Source: RGIG9060 sp036307825 (GTDB lineage: Bacteria > Spirochaetota > Spirochaetia > Treponematales > Treponemataceae). Taken from it: 64,000 nt of DNA. Location of the stretch: contig JAXJWW010000003.1 of assembly GCA_036307825.1 (NCBI GenBank), positions 7,748 through 71,747 on the forward strand, read 5' to 3'. The translations under genes were made by a program, and so were the position numbers. The notes beneath the pieces are model-generated. The model made no database searches. It had not been told where the DNA came from and saw only the letters and a program-made list of their open reading frames with translations. Below, in pieces: positions 51,145 through 59,607 of this stretch. Each line of letters begins with the position of its first letter. Within the stretch, counting starts at the first letter, position 1.

Positions 51145-52869
51145 ATGAATATTTTAAAGAAATTTTGTATTGTTTTTTTTATATTTTTTTCTGTTGGGCT
51201 TTTTGCTCAACAGAATTTATCTGTTCCTCTAACAGATGATGTATATTTTCTTCTTGAAAATGCTTCTTTAAGGGGTATTTTACCTACACTTCCTGCTGCA
51301 AAACCTTATACACTAAATTTTGTTCTAGATAATTTAAATATAGTTTTATCAAGTGATAAATTGTCAGATTCTGAGCGAGAGGTGTTTAATAAAACTTATA
51401 ATCGTCTTGCTCAAACTGAGCCTAAAAAATGGTACGAAACTGGATATTACACAAATCGATTTGATGAAAATGTAAAACTTCCAGTTACAGCAGGATTTAC
51501 TTGGACAAGTTCAGCCAGTATAAACTGTAATGATCCAGATATTTCCCATGAACATTGGATTGATGGCTATATAAAAGGTGATATTTCTAAATATTTTTCT
51601 TACAATTTTAATATTGGCGGAAGTTTGATGGATTTATCCACAAAATCCTATGCTCCAAATACTTACTTAAAAACTTGGGATGGATATCAGTTTATTCTTA
51701 GTAATTTTAATTCATGTGAGAATATAAGTTATCTACCGGCAGGTGGTCTTAGAATGTTACCAGAACTTGCTTTTTCTGCCTTTGATGACAAAGTTCAAGT
51801 AAATTTTTCTAAAATTCGTAGAGATTGGGGCTATGGTTCAGGAAATTTAATGTTATCTGGAACTGCACGCCCATTTGTTGCAATTGAAACTCAATTAAAT
51901 CCTGTTTCTTGGTTTTCTACAAATTTTATTACAGGAACACTTGAGTATGAAGTCAATGATAATGATATAAAAGAATCTGCTAGTACATTTCAGAATATGT
52001 ATTCTGCCTTATGGGGTGAATTAAAGTTTAAATATTTTTATTTTGGGGGAATAGGTTCTGTTGTTTTTCCTAAAAGATTTGAACTTGGTTATATGAATCC
52101 ATTTATGTTAGCATTTTTATATCAAAATCAAATTGGTGATTTTGACAATATGCAATTAGGATTATTTACAGGAGTTACAATTCCTGGTATTACACATATT
52201 TATGCATCTCTTTTTATGGATGAATTAAATGTGCAAGTTTCTAACTTTTTAAATAAAGATAGAAATATGTATGCTATTCAATTTGGTGCAAAATCTCCAC
52301 TTCCCTTTTGGACTTCGGTATTTACATTACAGTACACAAAAATCGAACCATACATGTATACTCATCCTCTAACAACAGTACCTTGGTATGATAAACCTAT
52401 GGATACAACTTACATAAATCATGGACAACCTTTAGGATATTTCTTAAATCCAAATTCTGATGAATTTAAACTTCAATTAGAAGCTAAACCTTTATGGTAT
52501 TTATCAGCTAATGCAACTTATACTTTAGTTAGACATGGTGTATCAACAGGAAGTGGAAAAGTTGACGGAAGTTCTTTTGATGATTTTATTAATTATGGTG
52601 ATAGAGATGGATACCAAAATGCACAAGAAGGTGATTTATACTGGAAGGATTTTTTGCATGATGGTGTTTATGAATGGATAAATTCAGTTTCCTTAGGTGC
52701 TGTTTTAGATTGTAGATATTGGGATGTGCCAATTACAGTTGGATTAACTTATACATTTAGTTATACTCATCATACTATTGGTACAAAAGATGGTTATCAC
52801 AATATCAATAATAATGAATATTCAAATAAAGCAGGAAATTATTTAACACTTTCTATAAAAGTGTATTAA
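51145..52869 (+). CDS. Wzi-like capsule-assembly outer-membrane barrel
   Basis: A 574-residue exported protein. A signal peptide (residues 1-22, ending FAQ) leads into a helical segment (LTDDVYFLLENASLRGILP) and then an aromatic, beta-rich region. Features such as QVNFSKIRRDWGYGSGNLML and FELGYMNPFML are those of Wzi-family proteins, which tether capsule at the outer membrane. It ends SIKVY, with alternating hydrophobic residues as in barrel C termini. Placed right after rfbB, it likely anchors the glycan made by this locus. Confidence 0.75.
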   Translation: MNILKKFCIVFFIFFSVGLFAQQNLSVPLTDDVYFLLENASLRGILPTLPAAKPYTLNFVLDNLNIVLSSDKLSDSEREVFNKTYNRLAQTEPKKWYETGYYTNRFDENVKLPVTAGFTWTSSASINCNDPDISHEHWIDGYIKGDISKYFSYNFNIGGSLMDLSTKSYAPNTYLKTWDGYQFILSNFNSCENISYLPAGGLRMLPELAFSAFDDKVQVNFSKIRRDWGYGSGNLMLSGTARPFVAIETQLNPVSWFSTNFITGTLEYEVNDNDIKESASTFQNMYSALWGELKFKYFYFGGIGSVVFPKRFELGYMNPFMLAFLYQNQIGDFDNMQLGLFTGVTIPGITHIYASLFMDELNVQVSNFLNKDRNMYAIQFGAKSPLPFWTSVFTLQYTKIEPYMYTHPLTTVPWYDKPMDTTYINHGQPLGYFLNPNSDEFKLQLEAKPLWYLSANATYTLVRHGVSTGSGKVDGSSFDDFINYGDRDGYQNAQEGDLYWKDFLHDGVYEWINSVSLGAVLDCRYWDVPITVGLTYTFSYTHHTIGTKDGYHNINNNEYSNKAGNYLTLSIKVY

Positions 52870-52891
52870 GATCATATTTTGCGAGTACTTT

Positions 52892-53731
52892 ATGGAAAAT
52901 AATGAAAATGTATATGATGAAATTTCTTTGATTGATTTGTTTTCAGTCTTAATTAAGTTTAGAAAACTTATCTGTATTATTACTTTTTTATTAACGGTGT
53001 TTATTTTTATTTTTTGTTTGTTAAATAAAAAAAATTCAATGTCTGTTTATAATGTTGAATATAACATTCCTATAATCAATAATGAACGTATAAATGATTT
53101 ATTGAATTATGATTTATCTTCTGATTTAATTTTGAAATTTTCTAATTTGTATACAATTGCAAATTTAAATAAAGAATTACCATTGTTTTATTTTAATTCA
53201 GAAGATTCATTTTTTGATGAAAATGATTATAATTATTTTATTAAAAAACAACAAATAAAAAATAATTATTTAGTTTCTATTAATGAAAATGAATCTGCAA
53301 TAAATATTTTTCTTAAAACTAAATATCGCGAAAATGTAGATTTATTTATAAAAACTTTAATTGATAGATTCAATATTCAATATGAATTAATTTTACAACC
53401 ATTAGTTGTAAATAGATTATTTACATTAGATTCTCTGATTAAAGATGACAAATTAGATTTTGATAAAAGTGATATAATTAGTGAATACATTTATTTACAA
53501 GATTTGAATAAAACTAAATTATATGTGTTAGATGAAAACCCTACTTCATTTATTTTTAGAGAATCTAATTTTTCTTATTTAATTTTGTTTTTCATAGCTT
53601 TTTTTGCTAGTCTTTTTATTTCTATTTTCATAGCTTTTTTTATAAATGCTATTAAAAATATAAAATCAGATGCAGTTGCTTCTGAAAAAATTAAATCGGC
53701 TTGGGAAAGTGGAAAAAAAATTTTACCATAA
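52892..53731 (+). CDS. Wzz-like chain-length determinant
   Basis: A 279-residue protein with the Wzz layout: cytosolic start with ISLIDLFSVLIKFRKLICI, a first membrane helix (about residues 30-48), a helical periplasmic domain, and a second helix (about 228-252) with a short basic tail. No tyrosine-kinase domain. It probably sets polymer length with the Wzy-like protein. The domain is short for the family. The frame of the next permease opens 30 bases before its stop. Confidence 0.72.
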   Translation: MENNENVYDEISLIDLFSVLIKFRKLICIITFLLTVFIFIFCLLNKKNSMSVYNVEYNIPIINNERINDLLNYDLSSDLILKFSNLYTIANLNKELPLFYFNSEDSFFDENDYNYFIKKQQIKNNYLVSINENESAINIFLKTKYRENVDLFIKTLIDRFNIQYELILQPLVVNRLFTLDSLIKDDKLDFDKSDIISEYIYLQDLNKTKLYVLDENPTSFIFRESNFSYLILFFIAFFASLFISIFIAFFINAIKNIKSDAVASEKIKSAWESGKKILP

Positions 53732-53736
53732 AATAT

Positions 53737-55197
53737 ATGTTTTATACTTTTAAATTAGCTTTAAAAAATATTCTTTCTCGAAAAAGTTCCTTTGTGATTA
53801 TTGCTTTCATAACTTTTGCAATTACAATGTTAATTGTGATAAATTCTGTTTTTGATGGTACAGATAATGGAATAAAAACAGTTTTTATAGATAGTTTTAC
53901 AGGGGACTTAGTTATTAGAGAAAAAACAAAAGATAATGTTAGTTTGTTAGGGAATGTTTCTTTAATTGATGAAAGTGTTTATCCTGTAGAAGAGCTTTCT
54001 TTTTATCCAGAAATTTCCAATTATCTAGATGATTTATTTGAAGTCAAAAGTTACACTCCTCAAATATCAACTTTATCATTATTAGAAATTGAAAATAAAA
54101 AATTTAAATCGGCAGTTTTTGGAATTGACTCCGAAAAGTATTTACAAATAATGCCATCGATTGAAATTGTTGAAGGTTCAAATTTTGAAAGTGATGAAAA
54201 AGGAATTCTAGTTTCGGAAGCTTGGATAGAAAATTTCAAAAATGGATATAAAAAAGATATTAAAATTGGAGATGAAGTTCAATTAATTTTTTCAGATGGA
54301 AATACTTTTAGAATTAGAGCCTTGCCTATTACAGGTATCTATAAATATCCAATAAGAAATGAAGTTTTAGATAAGATTGTTTTAGCTGATTCTAGTACTG
54401 TTCGTTCTTTATTAGGAATGGATGAGGTTTATTCAACAGAATCTAATATTGATAGTGAAGATACAAATTTAATTGATTCTATGGATTTTAATTTTGATGA
54501 TATGGATTCTTTATTTGCAGAAAATTCTGATTTTTTTACAGAAGAATCAAATTCGGTAGAATTTACTGGATTATTTGATAATGAAGTTATGCAAGAAGAA
54601 AATCAAATTACTAATTGGCATTTTATCGTTGTAAGATTACAAGATGATGTTAATGTAAATTCAGTTATCAGAAAAATTAACACATGGGCAAAACAAAATG
54701 GGTATCCTATTGAAGCTATAAATTGGAGAGTTGCAGCAGGCCCTACAGCTTTATATGTTTATTTGTTAAGAATTATTTTTCTTATAGGTGTTTTTATTAT
54801 TTTATTTGCAGGCTTAATTGTAGTTACAAATTCTTTGGTTATTAATGTTCTTGATAGAACAAAAGAAATTGGTACTATGCGTGCCTTAGGAGCAAATAAA
54901 CGCACCATAGCTTTTTTATGCATGGCTGAAACTTTAATATTAACAATTGTATCAGCTTTTTTAAGTTTAATAATATCTTTTTTTGTAACTTTAATTATGC
55001 AAAAATTTCCTATTACATTAAACAATGTATTTTTTCAGCAACTTTTTGGTAATAATAAATTAATACCAGAACTAACTTTATCAAATATTGGTTTTGGTTT
55101 TTTATTAAGTTTAATTATTGGTCTTGTTTCATGGATAATGCCGGTAATCGAAGCCTTAAAAATTTCGCCAATAAAAGCAATGAAAGGTGGTAATTAA
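53737..55197 (+). CDS. FtsX/LolC-type ABC permease 1
   Basis: A 486-residue MacB/FtsX-like permease: one N-terminal helix (KLALKNILSRKSSFVIIAF), a large periplasmic MacB-PCD-like domain, and three C-terminal helices with VLDRTKEIGTMRALGANKR, the family's coupling-helix motif. An acidic insert at about residues 240-290 contains FDDMDSLFAE and VEFTGLFDNEV, both echoed in the barrel at 57301. ATG 53737 is chosen because upstream sequence overlaps the Wzz-like gene. No ATPase gene is adjacent. Substrate likely lipid or lipoprotein. Confidence 0.8.
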   Translation: MFYTFKLALKNILSRKSSFVIIAFITFAITMLIVINSVFDGTDNGIKTVFIDSFTGDLVIREKTKDNVSLLGNVSLIDESVYPVEELSFYPEISNYLDDLFEVKSYTPQISTLSLLEIENKKFKSAVFGIDSEKYLQIMPSIEIVEGSNFESDEKGILVSEAWIENFKNGYKKDIKIGDEVQLIFSDGNTFRIRALPITGIYKYPIRNEVLDKIVLADSSTVRSLLGMDEVYSTESNIDSEDTNLIDSMDFNFDDMDSLFAENSDFFTEESNSVEFTGLFDNEVMQEENQITNWHFIVVRLQDDVNVNSVIRKINTWAKQNGYPIEAINWRVAAGPTALYVYLLRIIFLIGVFIILFAGLIVVTNSLVINVLDRTKEIGTMRALGANKRTIAFLCMAETLILTIVSAFLSLIISFFVTLIMQKFPITLNNVFFQQLFGNNKLIPELTLSNIGFGFLLSLIIGLVSWIMPVIEALKISPIKAMKGGN

Positions 55198-56480
55198 TGA
55201 CATATTCTTCTATTGCTTTTCGCTCATTAAAATATGAACCTAAAAGATATTTGTTATTATTTGTTGCTGCAAGTTTTGGAATTGCTCTTGCTATTTGTTC
55301 TTTTGGTTTACTAAATGGAATGATGAATTCATTACATAGTAAAGCAAAAATTTATTATGGCGGAGATATGATGTTAATGCAAAATAGTAATGGTTCTATA
55401 GGTTTTTATAACACATCTGAAACTATAAAAAAATTGGAACAATATTTTAATTCAAAAGATATTTTACTTTCGTCTAGAATTGATGTTGATTTATCAGAAA
55501 TGTATTTTATATGTGAAGGTGTTAGTATCAAACAACGAAAATTGAAAGGTGTCGATTTTTCAAAAGAACAGATTTTGTTTGATAAAATGAATTTTATTGA
55601 AGGTGATGCAAAAAAGATAAAAGAAACAAACGGGGTTTTGATTTCTATTTCATTAGCGGAATTGTTAAATGTTCATGTTGGTGATAGTATAACTTTATTG
55701 TTTTCCACAACAAATAATTTTACAAATACAGCCAATCTCATTGTTAAAGGTATTTTTCAAGATTCAAGTGTTTTTGGAGCAAATGTTTCTTATTTGGATA
55801 TTAATTTTTTACGATCCATAAGAAATTATTCAACTAATTATTCAATATCAATTGGTTTGTTTTCTAAAAATGGAACAAAAATAACTTTGAATCCAATGGT
55901 TTTACAAAATGAATTAAAATCTTTTTTTGATATGTATCCTATGGTTCAAGAAAAAGATGATTTTATAAAAAATCCGCATAAAACACTGGGAAAAACAGCA
56001 TTAATTACTTTAGATGCTAATATGCAAGAAATTAACTTTCTTATCCTTGCTCTACGAATTATAATTTATATTATAATTGCTGTTTTAATTATAATTATTG
56101 CAATTGGAATTGGAAGTACTTATAAAGTAATTGCTGTAAAAAGAACAAAAGAAATTGGAATGTATATGGCATTAGGTCTTTCTTCAAATGGAATAATAAA
56201 ATTGTTCATTATAGAAGTTTTTTATCTTATGTTATTTGCTTTTATTTGTTCAAATTTTATTATGTTGATAATGGCAAATATAATAAGTTCTTTAGATTTG
56301 TCATTAATTCCTGCTATTGATATTTTTTTAATGAATGGAAAACTTCTTGTGCAGCCACATTTTTTTCAAATATTATTAATTTTAGGTATTGTTGTTGTAA
56401 CAACAATGATTCTAGTGTATTTTACAATAAGAAGGTGTGTAAACATAAATCCTGTTGAAGCACTTTCTGTTACAGAATAA
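55197..56480 (+). CDS. FtsX/LolC-type ABC permease 2
   Basis: A 427-residue paralogue of the preceding permease with the same topology. IAFRSLKYEPKRYLLLFVA starts the first helix, AVKRTKEIGMYMALGLSS is the coupling motif, and the tail ends INPVEALSVTE, as typical for MacB/LolE proteins. Start and the previous stop overlap (TAATGA), so the two are made together and probably form a heterodimer. An ATPase subunit must come from elsewhere in the genome. Confidence 0.82.
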   Translation: MTYSSIAFRSLKYEPKRYLLLFVAASFGIALAICSFGLLNGMMNSLHSKAKIYYGGDMMLMQNSNGSIGFYNTSETIKKLEQYFNSKDILLSSRIDVDLSEMYFICEGVSIKQRKLKGVDFSKEQILFDKMNFIEGDAKKIKETNGVLISISLAELLNVHVGDSITLLFSTTNNFTNTANLIVKGIFQDSSVFGANVSYLDINFLRSIRNYSTNYSISIGLFSKNGTKITLNPMVLQNELKSFFDMYPMVQEKDDFIKNPHKTLGKTALITLDANMQEINFLILALRIIIYIIIAVLIIIIAIGIGSTYKVIAVKRTKEIGMYMALGLSSNGIIKLFIIEVFYLMLFAFICSNFIMLIMANIISSLDLSLIPAIDIFLMNGKLLVQPHFFQILLILGIVVVTTMILVYFTIRRCVNINPVEALSVTE

Positions 56481-56499
56481 GTTTTTATGGGAGATATAA

Positions 56500-57279
56500 A
56501 TGAAAAAATTCTTATTTTCAATTTTTATTTGTTATTTAATTTTTAATTCATTTATTTTTGCTCAAAGTGAACAAGATTATGAATTGTTAAAAAAATGTGA
56601 TTCAACAACTAATTTTTTTGATACAGATTTTTCTGCAGAATACACGCTTGTACAAGATAGACCTGGTCAAGGAAAATCAGTTACAGAAGCAATAATGTAT
56701 CGTAGAGATAAAACTTCAAACTATACAATTATTATCACTTCACCTATGCAAGATAAAGGTAAAGGTTATCTTCAAGTTCAAAATAGTGTTTGGTTTTATG
56801 ACCCAGTTGATAGAAAATTTACTTTTTCAAGTAAAAGAGATAAATTTCAAAATACAAACGCAAATACTTCAGACTTTGCACCAATGGAATTTTGTTCAAA
56901 TTATAAAATAACATCTGCTATTCCTAAAAAGTTAGGAGCATACGAATGTATTCTTTTTGAATTAGAGGCAAAAGTAGATGATGTTGTTTATCCAAAAGTA
57001 AAAGTTTGGGTAACAAAAGATGATGGTTTGATTAGAAAAAAAGAAGATTATTCTCTTTCTGGGCAATTGTTAAGAACTACAGCAATTCCTTCTTATCAGT
57101 TAATCGGTTCTCGTTCAATTCCTGTAAGTATGTTAATTGTTGATAACTTAAAAGGAAAGAAAATCAATGATAAAATGCAATATGAAAAAACTCAAATTAC
57201 TATAAAGAATGTTTCTTTTGCAAAACAAAAAGATTCAGTTTTTACAAAAGCATATTTTGAAATGATGAGTAATAGATAA
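56500..57279 (+). CDS. LolA-like outer-membrane lipoprotein-sorting protein
   Basis: A 259-residue periplasmic protein. A signal peptide (residues 1-21, ending FAQ) precedes a LolA/LolB-type half-barrel: DFSAEYTLVQDRPGQ, YTIIITSPMQDKGKGYL, VWFYDPVDRKF and VTKDDGLIRKKEDYS. The group (COG2834 style) is found beside FtsX or MMPL transporters and is thought to carry lipids or lipoproteins between membranes. Strong GGGAG upstream. Co-transcribed with permeases and barrel. Confidence 0.82.
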   Translation: MKKFLFSIFICYLIFNSFIFAQSEQDYELLKKCDSTTNFFDTDFSAEYTLVQDRPGQGKSVTEAIMYRRDKTSNYTIIITSPMQDKGKGYLQVQNSVWFYDPVDRKFTFSSKRDKFQNTNANTSDFAPMEFCSNYKITSAIPKKLGAYECILFELEAKVDDVVYPKVKVWVTKDDGLIRKKEDYSLSGQLLRTTAIPSYQLIGSRSIPVSMLIVDNLKGKKINDKMQYEKTQITIKNVSFAKQKDSVFTKAYFEMMSNR

Positions 57280-57300
57280 ATTTTTTTTTGAGTTGTTTTT

Positions 57301-58440
57301 ATGAAAAAAATAATTTTGTTTTATTTTGTTATTTGTTTCTCCTTTTTTTGTTTTTCACAAGAAATAGAGTCCGATGAGTTTGATGACTTTGATAGTTTAT
57401 TTGCAGAAGCTGAAGATGTTGTTGTAGAAGAACAAACTGCTGTTCCAACACCTATAGGAACAGCAAAAAGTCAGTCTATAAAATTTACTGGTTTTTTAGA
57501 TACAGATGTGGGATTCGGTTTTTCAATTTCACCTGATGATTATTTTAAACCACTTGGTTATTTTGCATTTGAAAATTATACCTATATGAATGCAAGAGCA
57601 AGTGATATTTTTGGTATAAGAGCAACATTAAAAACTCAATTTCCCCAATTTGCAATTAGTTTGCATGAAATTTATTTTGATTATCTTTTATTAGATTTTT
57701 TATATATTCAAGCAGGAAAAAGAGATATTACTTGGGGGAATACTGAATTAATAGAACATAATATTTTATCTGATTCTATAAATGGAACCTCAATTGGATT
57801 TTCTTTTAATTTGTTCAATACAAATTTTTCTGGCATAGTGATGTCTCAAGTAAATTGGGGTGGTGGTATTTCTCCTGAATTTTCAAATTTATCTATTGCT
57901 GGTTCTATTGAAAAAGTTTTTGGTAACTTGCAATTAAATCTTTTTGGCCGAAAATGGGCAACAGAAGATTCAAATCACAAAAATCCAGTAATTGGTTTAG
58001 AAAGTAAAATAAATTTATGGGGATTTGATTTATATAATCAGACAATTTCTCATATAAAATTTGATTTTGAAAATTTTAGCAACACAATTTTAGATAAATT
58101 GTATTTTACACTTGGATTAATGAAGGATTGGGAAAATCCTAGAATTGGTTTTATTATTGAATATGAATGGATTTTTTATGATAAAAATTTACATTCTGAT
58201 AAAAAAGATAGTCATAAGATACATTTCAAAGGCTTAGTATCTAGATTATTTAAAAGTACTTCCAAAATTGGCTTAGAATTTGAACATGATTTTGTTGAAA
58301 ATAAGGGAATAATTACACCAGGATATATCTATTATGCTTTAGCACATACAGATGTAAAAGTTGGAATACCTATAACCTTCTCTCCTGAAACTTGGTCTGT
58401 TGTCCCTGCTGTTGCATTAACATTTGAATGGAATTATTAA
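57301..58440 (+). CDS. Outer-membrane beta-barrel protein of the permease/LolA operon
   Basis: A 379-residue exported protein. Signal peptide residues 1-19 (ending CFSQ) and an acidic N-terminal tail with FDDFDSLFAEAED. From residue 60 it is beta-rich with aromatic girdle residues (KFTGFLDTDVGFGFS, YIQAGKRDITWG), ending ALTFEWNY as many barrels do. Probably the outer-membrane end of the pathway, much as DUF1302-type barrels accompany LolA/MMPL systems. The acidic tail may contact the periplasmic parts. No named family recognised. Confidence 0.7.
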   Translation: MKKIILFYFVICFSFFCFSQEIESDEFDDFDSLFAEAEDVVVEEQTAVPTPIGTAKSQSIKFTGFLDTDVGFGFSISPDDYFKPLGYFAFENYTYMNARASDIFGIRATLKTQFPQFAISLHEIYFDYLLLDFLYIQAGKRDITWGNTELIEHNILSDSINGTSIGFSFNLFNTNFSGIVMSQVNWGGGISPEFSNLSIAGSIEKVFGNLQLNLFGRKWATEDSNHKNPVIGLESKINLWGFDLYNQTISHIKFDFENFSNTILDKLYFTLGLMKDWENPRIGFIIEYEWIFYDKNLHSDKKDSHKIHFKGLVSRLFKSTSKIGLEFEHDFVENKGIITPGYIYYALAHTDVKVGIPITFSPETWSVVPAVALTFEWNY

Positions 58441-58441
58441 A

Positions 58442-58467
58442 GGTGTTGAATCAAGTTCAGCATGACA
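58442..58467. repeat. Dispersed palindromic repeat, half copy
   Basis: The sequence GAATCAAGTTCAGCATGACA directly after the barrel stop codon is a single arm of the dispersed repeat in reverse orientation. A further decayed arm follows near 58476-58492. Confidence 0.5.
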
Positions 58468-58504
58468 AAGAAATTAATTCAATTCAGCATAATATAGAAA
58501 CATA

Positions 58505-58567
58505 TGTCATTCCGAACTTGATTCGGAATCTTTGTGGATAGATACTGATTTTAAGTTCAGCATGACA
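58505..58567. repeat. Dispersed palindromic repeat, copy 4
   Basis: The left arm TGTCATTCCGAACTTGATTC and the right arm ending AAGTTCAGCATGACA form a 63-base hairpin. It is the second of at least three arms or hairpins packed within 200 bases. Confidence 0.7.
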
Positions 58568-58612
58568 TAAAATGGTATGTCAAGTTTATATGATAGAATT
58601 TTAGTTTTTGGT

Positions 58613-58640
58613 TGTCATGCCGAATTTATTTCGGCATCTA
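58613..58640. repeat. Dispersed palindromic repeat, short copy
   Basis: TGTCATGCCGAATTTATTTC followed by GGCATCTA. Within the arm, ATGCCGAA pairs with TTCGGCAT. It resembles the others but has G/C changes on both sides of the small inner stem (compensated pairing). Confidence 0.6.
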
Positions 58641-58641
58641 A

Positions 58642-58695
58642 TAAAAAAAGGCTGTCTTACAAGGGAAGTTTACCTTCAATCTTGTTGACAGCCTT
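58642..58695 (-). terminator. Rho-independent terminator of yebC
   Basis: On the minus strand AAGGCTGTC pairs with GACAGCCTT, with further pairing of CAAG/CTTG inside, followed by seven T. Arms on the plus strand are 58648-58656 and 58687-58695. Confidence 0.85.
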
Positions 58696-58715
58696 CTTTG
58701 TTTTAAAGGTAAAAA

Positions 58716-59453
58716 TTAGCCTTCAAAATCTTCTGGGAAGTCAGCGTTTGTATAAACGTTCTGAACATCATCATCTTCTTCAAGACGATCAATAAGTTTT
58801 TGAACTTTAGAAGCTGTATCTTTATCAATAGCAGAATATGTGTCTGGAACCATTGAAACTTCAGCTGATACTGATTCGTATCCTTTTTCGTTTAATGCTT
58901 CAAGAACAGTTTCGAAAGCTGATGGGTCAGTTGTAACTGTAACTACACCATCTTCTGTAACGATATCATCTGCACCTGCTTCAAGAGCAATGTCCATGAT
59001 TTCATCTTCTGTTACTTTTTCTGCGTCGTATTCAATAACACCTTTGCGGTTAAACATATAAGCAACTGAACCAGTTGCACCTAAGTTTCCACCTGATTTT
59101 CCAAAGATATTTCTAACATTTGCAGCAGCTCTGTTGTTGTTATCTGTTAAAACTTCAACAAGTACAGCAACTCCACCTGGTCCATATCCTTCGTAAAGTT
59201 TTTCTTCGTATGTTGAACCACCAAGTTCACCAGTACCTTTTTTGATAGCTCGTTCAATGTTATCTTTTGGCATGTTTGAAGCACGAGCTTTAAGAATAGC
59301 TGTTCTTAGACGTGGGTTAGAGTTAGGATCTCCTCCGCCCATACGTGCAGCAATTGAAATTTCTTTAATAAATTTTGTAAATAACTGACCGCGTTTTGCG
59401 TCGGCAGCACCTTTTGCATGTTTAATGGTTGCCCATTTACTATGTCCTGACAT
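58716..59453 (-). CDS. yebC: YebC/PmpR-family regulatory protein
   Basis: A 245-residue member of the widely conserved YebC family, acting on transcription or on translation of difficult peptides. The N terminus MSGHSKWATIKHAKGAADA is diagnostic, then FTKFIKEISIAARMGGGDP near residue 26 and GYGPGGVAVLVEVLTDN near 108. Full length. AAGGAG lies six bases before the ATG, and a strong promoter is seen at 59485-59513. It is a single-gene transcript with its own terminator. Confidence 0.95.
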   Translation of the reverse strand: MSGHSKWATIKHAKGAADAKRGQLFTKFIKEISIAARMGGGDPNSNPRLRTAILKARASNMPKDNIERAIKKGTGELGGSTYEEKLYEGYGPGGVAVLVEVLTDNNNRAAANVRNIFGKSGGNLGATGSVAYMFNRKGVIEYDAEKVTEDEIMDIALEAGADDIVTEDGVVTVTTDPSAFETVLEALNEKGYESVSAEVSMVPDTYSAIDKDTASKVQKLIDRLEEDDDVQNVYTNADFPEDFEG

Positions 59454-59484
59454 CGGAACTCCTTTAAATAAACATTCTTGCTAT

Positions 59485-59513
59485 ATTTTATCAATTTGTG
59501 TAAATAGTGTCAA
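59485..59513 (-). promoter_or_regulatory. yebC promoter
   Basis: On the minus strand TTGACA (59508-59513) and TAAAAT (59485-59490) are exactly 17 bases apart, about 32 bases before the yebC ATG. The best sigma-70-type match in the window. Confidence 0.7.
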
Positions 59514-59540
59514 TGCTTGTATAACTTTGTGCTATTTTGA

Positions 59541-59587
59541 TAAAAAAACGCAGTCCCTACAAAATTTATAAGGACTGCATTTTTTGT
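59541..59587. terminator. Rho-independent terminator, probably bidirectional
   Basis: GCAGTCC (59550-59556) pairs with GGACTGC (59572-59578), flanked by A-runs on the left and T-runs on the right. It ends the minus-strand lipoprotein transcript upstream of the yebC promoter. Confidence 0.75.
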
Positions 59588-59607
59588 TTGCTTAGTTAAA
59601 TTATGTT

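Noticed and set aside
58577..58795. 72-codon plus-strand frame behind the barrel gene
   Set aside because: It reads through the palindromic repeat and the yebC terminator into the yebC antisense. It is not a plausible gene.
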